A stretch of 64,000 nucleotides of DNA from Nageia nagi (Eukaryota; Pinophyta), in NCBI GenBank assembly GCA_050084985.1, contig JBITNC010000001.1, positions 38,192,001 through 38,256,000 of the forward strand. The letters are read 5' to 3'. Positions 11,652 to 23,199 of this stretch are shown here, piece after piece. Each line of letters opens with the position of its first letter. Within the stretch, counting starts at the first letter, position 1. Below the pieces are notes generated by a model. That model ran no database searches, had not been told where the DNA came from, and saw nothing but the letters and a program-made list of their open reading frames with translations. The position numbers and the translations under genes were made by a program.

Positions 11652-11656
11652 CATAT
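11652..11656. repeat. Target-site duplication of Element 2, right (CATAT)
   Basis: An exact partner of 4987-4991. Element 1 resumes after it. Confidence 0.9.
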
Positions 11657-12495
11657 AATAGCTTTTATTTTTTCCAAGTGTCCAAAAACTCACTCCAGGA
11701 TTCCCTAATGTGCCACATATTTTTTTAAGTCACTAAAATACCAAATGAATGGATGATCCCTTTAGAATGTAGACAAATTTCCAACTAATTTTATTAGTGA
11801 TAAATGACCTCCTTAAATAGCCTTAGAAATTCCAAATGATCCTTAAAATTAAATCAAAACACCAACATCAACCTTAGAATGGTAAAACAAACTTAGATAT
11901 AGGCCTCCTTAGCCCAAATAAACTCCTTTTTTCTCCTCAAACTCAGATCTAGACTCTTTAGAGCAAGAACGAATCTCAAACTTGATGGAAAATAAGCAAA
12001 ATATCTAAAATTACCACTCACTTAGATAAAACATCCTTCTTGAAGCCTTTAGAATAAAAAATGTAGTCAAATAAGTCTAATGAATTGCCAGAAGTTGAGT
12101 TCTAGCCTTCTATACCTCCAACATAGGCCTTCAAGTTATCAGATCTAACAAAAATGGTGTTAAAACTCAACATCAACCCTCTAGTATCCAAATAAACTAG
12201 ATACAAGCTTTAGAATTATTTTTTCTCCTCTATATCCCACCTCAAATATCTTCAATAACATTGTGATTCCAAGTTAATACCAATGTGATGTCTCAATCCT
12301 CCTTAGATATTCTAATAGCATGCCAATATCTACTAAGCAACTACTCTCTAGTAGGATGGAGATATCTCCTTTAACTCAAACATCTCTCTCTAGCATGATG
12401 GAGATATATTCCATAAACTTATTCAAAATAAAATCCTCCAAATTTTCCTCAAGATCTTACCTAACAACATGGCAAGATATTGACTTTAATACCAT
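11657..12495 (-). other. Element 1 leader with PBS at 12482-12494
   Basis: On the minus strand this lies between the 5' LTR and gag. One base after the LTR, the minus strand reads TGGTATTAAAGTC, a decayed match to the Met-tRNA PBS TGGTATCAGAGCC. The rest is untranslated leader. A short imperfect direct duplication around GATGGAGATAT occurs at about 12356-12410. An open frame on the plus strand at 12320-12562 crosses the LTR boundary and is chance. Confidence 0.7.
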
Positions 12496-13727
12496 TGTGA
12501 TGAGCTTAACTTGGGTCTACTTAGTATTTTTCCGAAATCCCACTAGTATGGAATGCAAATAACAATAAAAGCCACCAAACATGCCCTAGGAGAAGGAAGT
12601 TGATCTTCATAACTTTGGATCTCACTAATTAAACTCAAATCGTGCAAGTAATCCTAACATCTAAGAAGTACTAACAATTAAGTATGAAATAACCTTCACC
12701 TCTAGTAATAATGGCAAGATCTGAAACAATAACTAACAAAATATCCAATGCAATAGTAATGGAATCCAAACACATGTAAATGGATTAATTAAGAAGTAAG
12801 TATCTAACATCCAAGTAAGAAGGGTAAATATGTAATAACACACTCATAACTATGATAATATCCAACGTTTAGACCAAGATGAGATTATAACAAGAATATA
12901 GCATAATAATATAATTATATTCAAATAAAAATGATGGTGAACCTTAATTACATATTAATACTAAATAATGATGCTCCATGTATAAGTATCCATAGTGTGA
13001 CAAAGCATGTATCAAGGACTCCTTTGTCAACAATTATGTTGGGATCTCAAAGATCCACTAGCATTATTATTATAATCCAAGGTAATACCAACACCCTTGG
13101 ATAACTAGCTTGAAACTTGGGTTGCACCAACCCCTAAGCATGTGCCCACATAATCCTATACTACACCATGATATAGGTACCCCACTCTAAAGAAGTGGAA
13201 TTATGGAAGAGACAAGCTTCAACTAAGAAAAGAAGAAGTAATAATAATCATATGCATTTGGTCTTCTAGGAGTTTTCCTTATATAGATGATGTGCTTATC
13301 TCTAATAATGCATTTGAATTGATATGATCTCATTCAACTATGGGCAAGGTTGATATGTGTGCTATCATACCCCACATCTAAGATTGAGGTTCCCGAGATA
13401 GGAGTTATCACATCCAAGGGATAGGAATACCAACATTGGATTACGAGAGTCTTCCATGTGTCGAAGTATCACCAATTTGGATCTAACAGCCTCCAAGGGA
13501 GACACAGGTATCTTGGGATACTTAATTTCACATATTAATGGCATAATCTTCCTCCTCAATCCCAACATTCAAGTGTGGAGTCTTCCAATGCCTCGTAGTG
13601 GCTGAAAATAACTTGGTATCATGCTCTACCTCAAAAGGGGAGCAATTATTATAAAAGAGGCCCATTAAATACCAATATTACAATCATGAAGTATATAAAT
13701 ATGCAATGTACCAAATTATGTGACTAC
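12496..13727 (-). repeat. 5' LTR of Element 1 (copy B), truncated
   Basis: On the plus strand it begins TGTGATGAGCTTAACTTGGG, aligning with 1810 onward, and follows copy A until ATTATGTGACTA at about 13727, where the match stops. About 270 bp at the outer end, compared with copy A, are missing, so the left side of Element 1's TSD pair and the LTR promoter end are lost. Confidence 0.8.
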
Positions 13728-13895
13728 AACACCTAAATTTAAACCTTAGGGCAGTAGAGGTGCAATGCAAGGTGTGAAGGGTTGATGAACAACCACAAGG
13801 ACCAACACCCCAGAAAATAAACCACCAGTGCATAATGAACCAACAAAGGGAGTATGGTATGTTACATAGGTTTTGGTAAGGATAAGATGTAAAAA
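13728..13895. other. Unassigned junction DNA
   Basis: A 168-bp stretch between the truncated LTR and the tandem array, matching neither. No domain or repeat is recognised. It may be filler DNA from the event that truncated both neighbours. Confidence 0.4.
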
Positions 13896-13968
13896 GTGAG
13901 TGGCCATGAATAGGTTGAGGATTTATATCCATCTAATGATTGGATGATAAGGCTCTTTTTTCCATTCA

Positions 13969-16653
13969 ACAAGTTTTGACATGCTCGGTGGAATCTGTTA
14001 ACTATTTTTGAATCTATTTTGCATATAGAATGTTGATTAAGACATTTGACCAATACCTGATTGGAAAAGGATGAATGCATATTTTACTTATGTTCACTCT
14101 ATTTTAATAAGCAAATGATATTGAGAATGATTTGTACCCTCAAAATAAAAAGGAATGATATGCATGTGAACAAAATAATTAGGGTAAAAAAAAGTGTGAC
14201 AATATAAAGATACCCTGATATTTCCTAATGATCATTCTAAATATAGAGCTAAGTACATATGAGGACCCATTAGTGATAGAAAGGTGTATAGTTTCTCAAG
14301 TTTACCTATGAATATGAGCCTTTAGCTCCTTATGTCTCTACCAAAAAACATAATAAGATGATGATGGATCAAAGAAGAAAATATTGATGTCTTATGAAGC
14401 TTGCAAGCTAATAGTTCTATGTGGTGACCATGAAAATAGAGGTATTTTTCCACCCCCATTTCCACTCTATTCATAAGTGTTCCACTATTGTTTTTCACAC
14501 CTACACTCTTCATTCATAGTGATATGCTCCCATCCATAATATCTCCTCACTATTTCCCCATTTAGAGTGTCTCTCTTAACCACCCATTGTAGACCGTATT
14601 CTTATACCATTCATAAATTCTTCCTTCCCTAGTGGTATTCCCACTCTCCTCTCTCTTGTTTACCCCCAATACCCAATACTATTAGTCTACACATATTGAA
14701 ATATCATTTTGCAAGCATCATGCAATATACAAATGAAGGCAACAACAACTCACATAGTGATCTGGAAGCAACCAAAGATTGCCTTTTTTGGGAAAAGGAT
14801 ATAATATCATGATGCACGAAGTGTTAGAGATTTTTAGTCTCTTGGAAGTTTCTCAAACCACCTTTCCCACCATATGCTAGCCTTGAAGAGTATCTCTTGT
14901 TGGTAAGACTTTTAATTTAGATTGGCTAAAGCAATTTTTTTTGGGTAAGAGAAATATTTCATTTATAAAGATCACATCATTTTATATAAGATATTTCCTA
15001 GTTTTACATTTCCTTTGCTTCAACTTTGTATAAAAGAAGTAATAATCGGGTACTATCTAATATGTTTAGAGCCATATCATGTGATGTTTGAAACTCTCAA
15101 TTCTAAATGACCTTGAGTCTAAAGTCCTAAGATAAAAGCAACTAAGGGTGTATGGATTGCGGATTTCAAAAACTTTTGTTGCTAACATCACTCTGGAACA
15201 TAAAAGCCCCCAACTTTAATAGTTCCCAAACTTAGAGATTGATGTAAAGGCATATCATAGAGATGGGAAGTATTCATATTTTGACATCACTCTAAAATGT
15301 AATAGCCCCAGTCTGAGTTGCTTCTAAACCTAAATGCTCTAATGGGATATTAAATGCTAAAAACTAGTAGGATCAGGGAGATTCTTAGCATGAAATCATC
15401 CTCTAGTTTAAAAGTTTCCCCAATCCAAAAACCATGAATGATAGCACTTGGTGATGGCTCAACACATAATACCTGAGAAATCATAACTCCTAGATATCTC
15501 ATGTAATTCCTTCAAGAGAGAATCCAATAGCATGGGCTTACCTAATGGAAGCTCAAGGTAATACTAGCATGTTAACCATGTCAAGATATCTATATGGTTC
15601 CTAGGTATTCATTAAAACCAACCCCTTGCTTAGTCACATCATCTAGACATGTAATCTACTCATTTAGCATGAATTTAAAGAACCAATCCCTAAAACTATG
15701 AGATTTGTAGAAGAATAACTAGTCAAAACTATAAAGGTTGCACAAGTACTCTAAAAAATTCATGCTTACTTAAAATATGATGAAGACATTGAATTCTCCT
15801 ACAATATTTTATCAATATAATGCATTAAAATATTTTAAGAACACCTAAAACTAGTTAAGCTAAAGGATCTCATGACCAATGAAGATAACACTTTATAGTT
15901 GGTTAATCAGGTATTGATTAGAAGTATTAGGAAAAGTTAGTAATAGCTAAGTGAAATGTAGGAACATACTTCCTATACATTGTAATTTCTCTATAAATTG
16001 TTAGAGTATGATAGTTAGAATCATCTTTTCTTGAGTATCGAAAGCCTATAATCCCTATGTACAATTTTGTTATAGTTAATATGATGTTTTCCTACATGGA
16101 GGAGGTTGTTAGTTAGTTAGCTATTAGCATTGTTGTGTATATGGATATTGATCAAGAATCTATGGTACATGATAGGATTGAGCTTGAGTTAAAGGTCAAT
16201 AAAAGATGTTTGAAAAAATGGTTAATTAATCATTTTCTCTTTTTATTGTGGATTCCTTTCATGAATGATCGATCGCATGATTGTACCTCATATTTCCTTA
16301 TGTTTTGCATGTAAACTATATATTACAATTATTAGAAATGGGATTCAAGTGAAATTAAAGTTGTTAGGTTTAGTTAACTAAGTTTTACAACATTTTCATT
16401 CCATTCCTAGTAGCTTAGTTGTTGCAGTGAGCCCATCATTGAAAATCTAGGCATGCATGCCTTGAGGTCATTTATTTTCTCTTTCCATGCACCCTACACC
16501 TTTTATATTTATTACATTTCTATTTCTAGTACATTTTCTCTATTTCCTATAACTTTTGACCTTAGCATAAAATACTAACTTATTTAAAATCCTTGAGGTT
16601 GGTTATTTATCTCCATCCAATGCTTGGCTGGTGAGGCTCTACATTGTTATTCA
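13969..16653 (+). repeat. Array unit 1
   Basis: This runs from just after the first LTR end to the second LTR end. Landmark blocks shared with unit 2 are GGATGAATGCAT at about 14070, the AATATCTCCTCA block at about 14540, the CTACACATATTGAAATATCATTT block at about 14690, the CCTTCAAGAGAGAATCCAATAGC block at about 15510, and the LTR-end block TTTCCTATAACTTTTGACCT at 16543-16562. It has no long open frame. Confidence 0.7.
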
Positions 16654-16661
16654 ACAATTTT

Positions 16662-16681
16662 TGGTATGCCTGATGGGACCC
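16662..16681 (+). other. PBS-like site of the array
   Basis: TGGTATGCCTGATGGGACCC lies 8 bp after the LTR end. It matches 15 of 18 bases with the PBS-like site of Element D at 29862. The counterpart in unit 1, near 13977, is decayed (TTGACATGCTCGGTGG). The cognate tRNA is not identified. Confidence 0.5.
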
Positions 16682-17272
16682 ATTAATCATTTTTAAAGCT
16701 ATTTTATAGATGGAATATCGATCAAGATATCTGGCTAATATCTTGATTGGATAAGGATGAATGCATGTTTTACTTATGTTCACTTTGTTTCACTTAGCAA
16801 AAGAGATTGAAATATACTAGTCCCTTCATAATAAAATGAAAGGATCTCTACATGATCAAAATAAGTCAAGGTTAAGAAAAAGTGTTATAATATAATGACA
16901 CCTTGATATTACCCAAAGATCTTGCCAAATCTATATTTGAGTACATATGAGGAATAATTGATGGTAGATAGTTTTATAGTTTCTCAATTTTACCTATAAA
17001 TATGATCCTCCATCTCTTCATGTCTCTACTAAAGAACATAAGAAGATGATTATGGATCAGAGAAGCAAAGATTTATATCTTATGAAGCTTGCAAATTGAT
17101 ATTTCTATATGGTGGCTATGTAAATAGGGGTCTTCTACCACCCCCACATCCACTATGTTCATAAGTATTCCACTATTTGTTCCCACACCTACACCCCCCA
17201 TTCATAGTGGTACACTCCCTCCCATAATATCTCCTCATTTTTTCCCTATCCAAAGTGTTTCCCATAATCACC

Positions 17273-17277
17273 CCTTA
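17273..17277. repeat. Left TSD of the solo LTR (CCTTA)
   Basis: CCTTA here pairs with CCTTG at 18689-18693, with one G/A difference. Unit 1 has CATTG at the same place with no insertion, confirming the empty site. Confidence 0.75.
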
Positions 17278-18688
17278 TGTGATGATCCCAAATTGGTGGA
17301 TCATGCTCAAACATTCCTTAGGAGAGGGATGTTTTTCTTCTAGCTCTAAATCTAGCCGATCAAACTCAAAATTACACAAATACTCTAACATCTAGCTAGG
17401 AATGTGAAAATTAAGCTAAACAAACCATAATTGTTCATAAAAGTCCAACATTATACTTAGGAAGTAAAATTCAAATTAAATAATGCAGACTCAATCCTAG
17501 AACCAATGTCTAAACATAAGGAGACAAATAGTAAGATGTAGACAAAAAATGTAATTGTAATTATATGACAATGAGAGAATCACAATTACAAATATATTTT
17601 TGGTGCCTAAGGAGCTTACACTAAGGTTTCCTCCAATAGAGTCTTTTGTGAATGGCTCCAGGGCCTCACCAATCTCAAATGTAGCAAGGCCAATCCCTAG
17701 GCTTCCCTACTTCACTATGATAGAATTGATAGTGTTACTCTCTCAAATGGTTGGAGTAAGCTCAAGGCTAGCCTTAAATCACCTTGAGACCACAAATGTA
17801 GATTGATCTATAAGTGGTGAAGAAAGAGTTCCCACACTCAGTTTGATAAAGGGGATTTATTCATAAATCAAATATATCTTGTGTAATCCAATAGTTCTCC
17901 TTATATAAGCATGGGTGATCATATTCTAATCTTATAGTGACTTTATCCAATAGTGAAGAGGAGTAATCTATGTGCTCCAAATTCCAACATAAAATATGGG
18001 GAGTCTTGGGATTACCATAATCACATCCAATTTATCCTCACATCCACCTATGTGTGCAACATCCAAGTGGTAATGATTTTTATATACCTCATAATCATCA
18101 TGATTACCTAAATTAATACCATAAATCCATTGTTGCCCCACATTCAAGTATGGGATTCATAATCTTGCCTATGGATGTCAAATTATAATATCAAATGGCC
18201 AAGTATGCAACGTCCCATTAAGGATACTAATATTGCATTTACAATCATTAATGTGCCTTGAAATCATGTTATACATGTGGTTTACCAAATTACATAGAAA
18301 TATCAAATAATAACTCATAGAGTCCTACATTCCATGTTAGAGAACCTCCAAGTAGAATTAAATTAAATACTTCTAATTAAGTATGAATCAATCCTAGATA
18401 AACTAAATTTCTATTGCTCACCCCAAAAGGATGAATATCACTCTCAAGAGAGAGCATATCTTAGATTCCCATGTGTGTGCGATATGAGTAGATTGACCTA
18501 ATGGGTGAACTTAAAATTACCATATCTTCATCATTTATTACCAAAAGTAGCTCATATAACCTACCAAAATGATAAACATGAGGTCCTCTTTCTATTCTAA
18601 TTGTTGAAAAATCCATTCTTGGCTTGTAGAAGATGAAATCCCCTTAAAACCAAAAATGAGTGAAACCTTACAAATTGGGGATATTACA
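17278..18688 (-). repeat. Solo LTR of the Element 1 family (copy C)
   Basis: It begins TGTGATGATCCC and ends GGGGATATTACA. The ends are inverted copies of each other, as for LTR termini. It aligns with copies A and B in the same plus-strand direction, so it is read as minus. No internal region, PBS or second LTR is present, and the flanks give a 5-bp TSD, so it arose by LTR-LTR recombination. Short open frames inside it (17600-17806) are chance. Confidence 0.85.
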
Positions 18689-18693
18689 CCTTG
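18689..18693. repeat. Right TSD of the solo LTR (CCTTG)
   Basis: Partner of 17273-17277. Array unit 2 resumes after it with TAGACCACC, matching unit 1. Confidence 0.75.
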
Positions 18694-20820
18694 TAGACCA
18701 CCTTGTTATCCCATTTATAAATTCTTCCTTCCCTAGCGATATTTCCACTCTCCTCTATCTATTTCCCCCTCCCCCCAAGAACCCACCCTCTTGGTCTACA
18801 CACATTGAAATATCATTTCGCATGAATAATGGGATATGAAAAAGAAGGCCATAATAAGTCACACAATGATCTAGAAGTAACTGAAGACTATGCCTTTTTT
18901 GGGGCAAGGATATAATATCATGATGCATGAAGTGTTGGAGATGTCTACTCTCCTAACATTTTCCTAACCCACATTCCCCACCATACACTATCCCTAAAGA
19001 GTATCTCTATTCAGTAAATTTTTTGCTTTAGACTGGTTGAAGCAATCATTTTTGGGATAAGAAGAATGTTTTATTTTTGATGGTCACATCATCTTGCATA
19101 AGGTATTTTCCTAGTTTTATATTTCCTTTTCTTAAAATTTATATAAAAGATCCAATAATGTAATAAAAGCTCCTTCCAAGTACTAATCACTATATTTAGA
19201 GTCATATTGTGTGATGTCCAAAATTCTTGACTTTAAATACACCCTGTGTCTATAGTACTGAAAACAAAAGCGGCTAAGGATGTATGGATACTAGATGTTA
19301 GAAACTTTTGTTGCTAACATTGCCTCAAAACATAAAAGCCCTTGAATTTAATAGTTTCCAAACTTAGCACTTAATGTAAAGGTGGATCATAGACTTGAGC
19401 AATATTCATCAGCTGACATCACTCCAAAATGTAATAGCCTTGCTCCCATTTTCTCTTGAACCTAAATGCTCTAATTGGTTATTGAATGCTAATAGATAGT
19501 AAGATCAAGGATTTTTTAAGCATGATGTCATCCTATAATTTAAAAGTTCCCAAAAACTGGAAACTATGGCTAGTAGCACCCGAAGATGGCTTGATACATC
19601 ACCCAAGAAATTATAACCCCTAAAGATCTCATGCAATACCTTCAAGAGAGAATCCAATAGCTTGGGCTTACCTGGTGGAAATCTAAGGTGATGCTAATAT
19701 GTCAACCATGTCAGGATCTCTACATGGAGCCTATATATTTGTTGCAACCAACCCACTTCTTAGTCACATCATCTAGATAGGTACCCTTTCGAGTTAGCAT
19801 GAATTTAGAGAATAAATCCCTAAAACTGAATAGCTAGTCAAAACTACAAATGCTGCAAAAGTACTCTAAAAAGGCATGCTTACTCAAAAGATAATGAAGA
19901 CATTGAATTCTCCTACAAGATTTTATCAATAGAATGCATCATAACACCCAAGGACCACCTAAAAACCATCAAACTAAAGGAGCTCACAGCCAACGAAGAT
20001 AACACTTTACAATTGAATGATCAAACATTAATTAGAAGTATTCAGATAGGTTAGTACTAGCTAAGCTAAAGGCAAGAACATACTTTCTAACCATTGTAAT
20101 TTCTCTAAAAATAGTTTAAGCATGATAGTTATAAGTGTATTTTCCTAAGTATCAGAAGCATGTAATCCCTATGTATAATTTCATTATAGTTAATATGATG
20201 TTTACCTACATGGATGAGGCTATTAGTCAGTTAGCTATTAGCATTATTATGTATATGGATATTGATCAGGAATCTATGGTACATGATAGGATTAACCTTG
20301 AGAAAAAGATCAGTAAAATATGTTTGATAAGCTGATTGATTAATCATTTTCTCTTTTTAATGTGGATTGCTTTCATGAATGATCGGTTGTGTGATAGTAT
20401 CTTTCCCTTCATTATGTTGTGACATTTAAACTGTACATTTCGGTTATTGGAAATGGAATTCACATGAAACTGAAGCTGTTAGATTTAATTAACTATTTTT
20501 TACAACATTTTCATTATTACGTTCCCAATAGCTTAGCAGCTGTAGTGAGCCTATCATTGAAAATCTAGGCATGTAGGCCTTAGGGTAATTTATTTTCTCT
20601 TTCCATGAACCCTACATCTCTTATATTTATTGCATTTCCATTTCTATTATATTTTCTCTCTTTCCTATAACTTTTGACCTTAACATAAAATGTCTCATCC
20701 TACCATAATGGAGGGCTTTCCATGCATAGTTGGAAATAGGAATGACCTGTTCAAAATCCTAAAGGTTGGGGATTAATATCCATTCAATGCTTGGATGATG
20801 AGGCTATGCCTTTCTAGTCA

Positions 20821-22800
20821 ATAGGATCATTTAAAACACTTACCAAATATCTTCCCCTCCCTCAAAATGGATGGTCGAATGGAATGGTATAAAGTGGCAA
20901 GTTTATGATTCAAAGAGGAGCATTTAAGATGACATATGGAGCACCTCCCACTTGCCTTAAATAAGAAATTGTTTCATGTGCTTAAAGGATTTTAATAAAT
21001 GCATAAATACCAATCTATATGGATCTATATAATATTTATCATTATATTATCAAAAGCATATCTAAGAGTATGTACATTCTTGTAAAATAGGGGGTGTCCT
21101 TTTTAAAACCTCATGTGCTCCTTTGGAATGGTCAAATACCATTTGGCATTGGGAGGAACAAATACATTTTTAATATGTAAAATAAGAGGAAAAATATGGG
21201 CACCATATTTTTCCTACCATTGTACATTTCTAGTGCACTAACATGGATTTTCTAGCTACCATGTAATATATGTCATTCAACATGTTGTTGTTGCTGACTT
21301 GATGTGTCCTTAACATTGACCACCTTATTTCACATTATGAAGATCCAATGGCATGTGGTGTGGATTGCACATGAGCTCCTATGCTGATGTGGAATCATTT
21401 TGTATGCATCATCTAATGGGATGTTGGCTTATTTGTTGACATGGTGTGTGGGTACCACTTAAATATTTTATTTTACCCAAAAATTTGAACTTTTATAACT
21501 TGCACAAAAGATTTCTACTTCCCTCATTGTTCAAACCATTGGAGAGTTGGAGATGAGGGCTTCGACATGAGATAGGAAAATATGCCTTTTGATATATTTT
21601 AAGCTTAAGCGTTTTTATTTATCCAAAATTCCATTTCAGATCACATGTGTTTTGGAATTTGAAATTATCATATTCCTTGAGATGATATCTTACATAGTCA
21701 TATAGTAGATTACTTTGCAAGTACTTGCTAGACATTTGTTGTTGACATCCATGTAAGTCTAGTTTGAATAAAGTTATTCATTAATAAGTTAAATTTGAGC
21801 CCGATGCAATAATGAGTGAATAAAAATGCTCACCCTCTAAAAAGGACTCGATTGGTAATGTAATCTTGTAGGAGGTCAAAATGTTTAAGTGCATACAATA
21901 TTGTAGTGTCTCTATAATTATAGTAAGTAATATGCATTATTTGCTTCAATTTCCCTTCCAAATTGACATGTAATTCCATGATATCATGAACATATTTGAA
22001 CTCATGTCCATCCACATTAAGACAATCCATTTTTACGAAGTTCATCGAGTAATGGGTACTGTAGGCAATCAGCCCATAGCTTGTTGTTTGGGACTCTTCT
22101 TCCTCCCTTATATCATACTACCCCATTAAGGAGGCCCTAATAGAGGTATCAAGAATTTTCCACTTTTATTCAATAACCAGCTATTGAAGAAAGGAGAACA
22201 ATAATGTGATAATGAAATCCCCCATATTTATGTCTCTTTAGAGATCTTTCCTTTTCCCTTTTACTATTATAACATTTTTGTTTTTGTTTTTGGTATGCTG
22301 TCTGAATTGAATCCTGAATTCATAAGTACCTTATCCTGCCTACAATATTTTTGTGGTAAAAAAATATATGAAATTTATTATTATTTTTATTTAGTTAAAA
22401 TTATAATCATTCAACTTTAAATTTTAAATCATCATCGCTTCCCTCTCTCCACTGATGCCCATATTTTGAATTACAACAAATAAAGAACATACACATTCCT
22501 TATCCATCCTCTCCTCTATCATTAACCTAGTATACAACCTCCTTATGTTTGCATTTAGGATATTTAATGTTGTATGTATGTAGTAATGTGGGATTTATGT
22601 TGTTAGGTTTTATTTTAGAGGGCTCACATTTTTTATGTGGAGGAAAATCTTTTTAAAACCTTAATTTATATTAAATAAAAAATAATTTTTTTTACTATAA
22701 TTTATTTAAAATAAAAATATTTTCATAATTATTTTATAAATTTTTTTGTAGTTTTATTTTATTTATAATTATCTTAATCATTTTTTTTATTACAGAAATT
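20821..22800. other. Unassigned intergenic DNA
   Basis: Begins at the outer edge of the array. I see no LTR, PBS or domain. A minus-strand 71-codon open frame at 22045-21830 has no recognised motif and no upstream or downstream support. AT content rises steadily after 22600. Confidence 0.5.
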
Positions 22801-22922
22801 ATATATATATATAAATTATTGTGTGTTTTTTCTTGAATAATAAATTTTTTTAACAAAACATTTTATTTCATTTTTTTTGTTATTATTCAAGAAAAAACAC
22901 CCTATAATATATATATATATAT
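22801..22922. repeat. Perfect 21-bp inverted repeat flanked by (AT)n
   Basis: Bases 22823-22843 and 22880-22900 are exact reverse complements (arm 2 reads TTATTATTCAAGAAAAAACA plus C), with a 36-bp A/T-rich spacer. Outside the arms the pairing continues imperfectly into ATATAT tracts on both sides. It could fold into a hairpin or cruciform, or be a small foldback element. Confidence 0.8.
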
Positions 22923-22924
22923 TT

Positions 22925-23071
22925 TCAGCCACCCCTTGGTTCGTCATTTGGAAGCGTTCCCCTATGCGAAAATACGACATCATTGCCTTCCCCTACCGTG
23001 TAGCTTCCCTCCTGGCACCCACCAACAACAACGATCAGCCCCAAGCCAACGGTTATTTGGGTTTGTTTTAA
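22925..23071 (+). other. GC-richer exon-like island, possible terminal exon fragment
   Basis: A stretch of about 145 bp is clearly richer in G+C than the kilobases around it and is open to a TAA at 23069. It follows a TATATATATTTTCAG sequence that resembles a plant 3' splice site. The frame reads PWFVIWKRSPMRKYDIIAFP and then a Pro/Asn/Gln-rich tail. I do not recognise the protein. It may be a gene fragment, a captured exon or chance. No matching upstream exon was found. Confidence 0.25.
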
Positions 23072-23161
23072 ATTTACTAAATTTATTTTTTTAATGATAA
23101 TATTGTTTATGTATTGATATTTAAATTAAAATATTTTATATTAATTTTTTAAAATTTTATG

Positions 23162-23164
<3 letters not shown>

Positions 23165-23193
<29 letters not shown>
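23165..23193. repeat. (TA)n microsatellite
   Basis: An uninterrupted run of about 14 TA dinucleotides. Similar shorter runs lie at 22801-22812 and 22906-22921. Confidence 0.9.

Positions 23194-23199
<6 letters not shown>

Larger units (their letters stand above)
1810..13727 (-). mobile_element. Element 1: Ty3/gypsy LTR element, non-autonomous, minus strand
   Basis: Reading on the minus strand, the order is truncated 5' LTR (13727-12496), PBS (12494-12482), leader, gag, protease, polypurine tract (3309-3294) and 3' LTR (3293-1810). Gag and protease motifs resemble plant chromoviruses of the Tekay/Del kind. Only about 315 bp separate the protease from the 3' LTR, so RT, RNase H and integrase are absent and the element could move only with help. 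Element 2 (4992-11651) is inserted at the start of gag. The outer end of the 5' LTR is lost, so a TSD cannot be checked. The 5 bp outside the 3' LTR are CCTCA (1805-1809). Confidence 0.8.
13896..20820 (+). mobile_element. Tandem array of about 2.7-kb LTR-retroelement units
   Basis: Sequence 13900-16653 repeats at 16590-20820 once the 1411-bp solo LTR is removed. LTR-like 3' ends occur three times, ending TCA at 13968, 16653 and 20820. After the first two comes a PBS-like TGGTATGCCTGATGGG or its decayed form. After the third the similarity stops at once, as at a genomic junction. The layout is LTR tail, internal, LTR, internal, LTR. Unit lengths are 2685 bp and about 2751 bp (insertion removed). 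No protein domain is seen, so these are non-autonomous. Unequal recombination between LTRs would make such an array. Confidence 0.65.
16654..20820 (+). repeat. Array unit 2, split by a solo LTR
   Basis: Same block order as unit 1, with the solo LTR inserted at 17278-18688. It ends with TTTCCTATAACTTTTGACCT at 20661-20680 and TCA at 20818-20820. Unit 2 also has about 60 bp near 20690-20750 that LTR copy 2 lacks. Divergence from unit 1 is moderate, mostly transitions by eye. Confidence 0.7.

Noticed and set aside
12320-12562. Plus-strand 80-codon frame
   Set aside because: It spans the LTR/PBS boundary of the minus-strand Element 1 and has no domain.
17155-17806. Open frames around the solo LTR
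   Set aside because: One crosses the LTR boundary and the other is inside the LTR. No coding motif.
21830-22045. Minus-strand 71-codon frame
   Set aside because: Looks somewhat protein-like but matches no family I know and has no neighbours to support it. Left as unassigned DNA.
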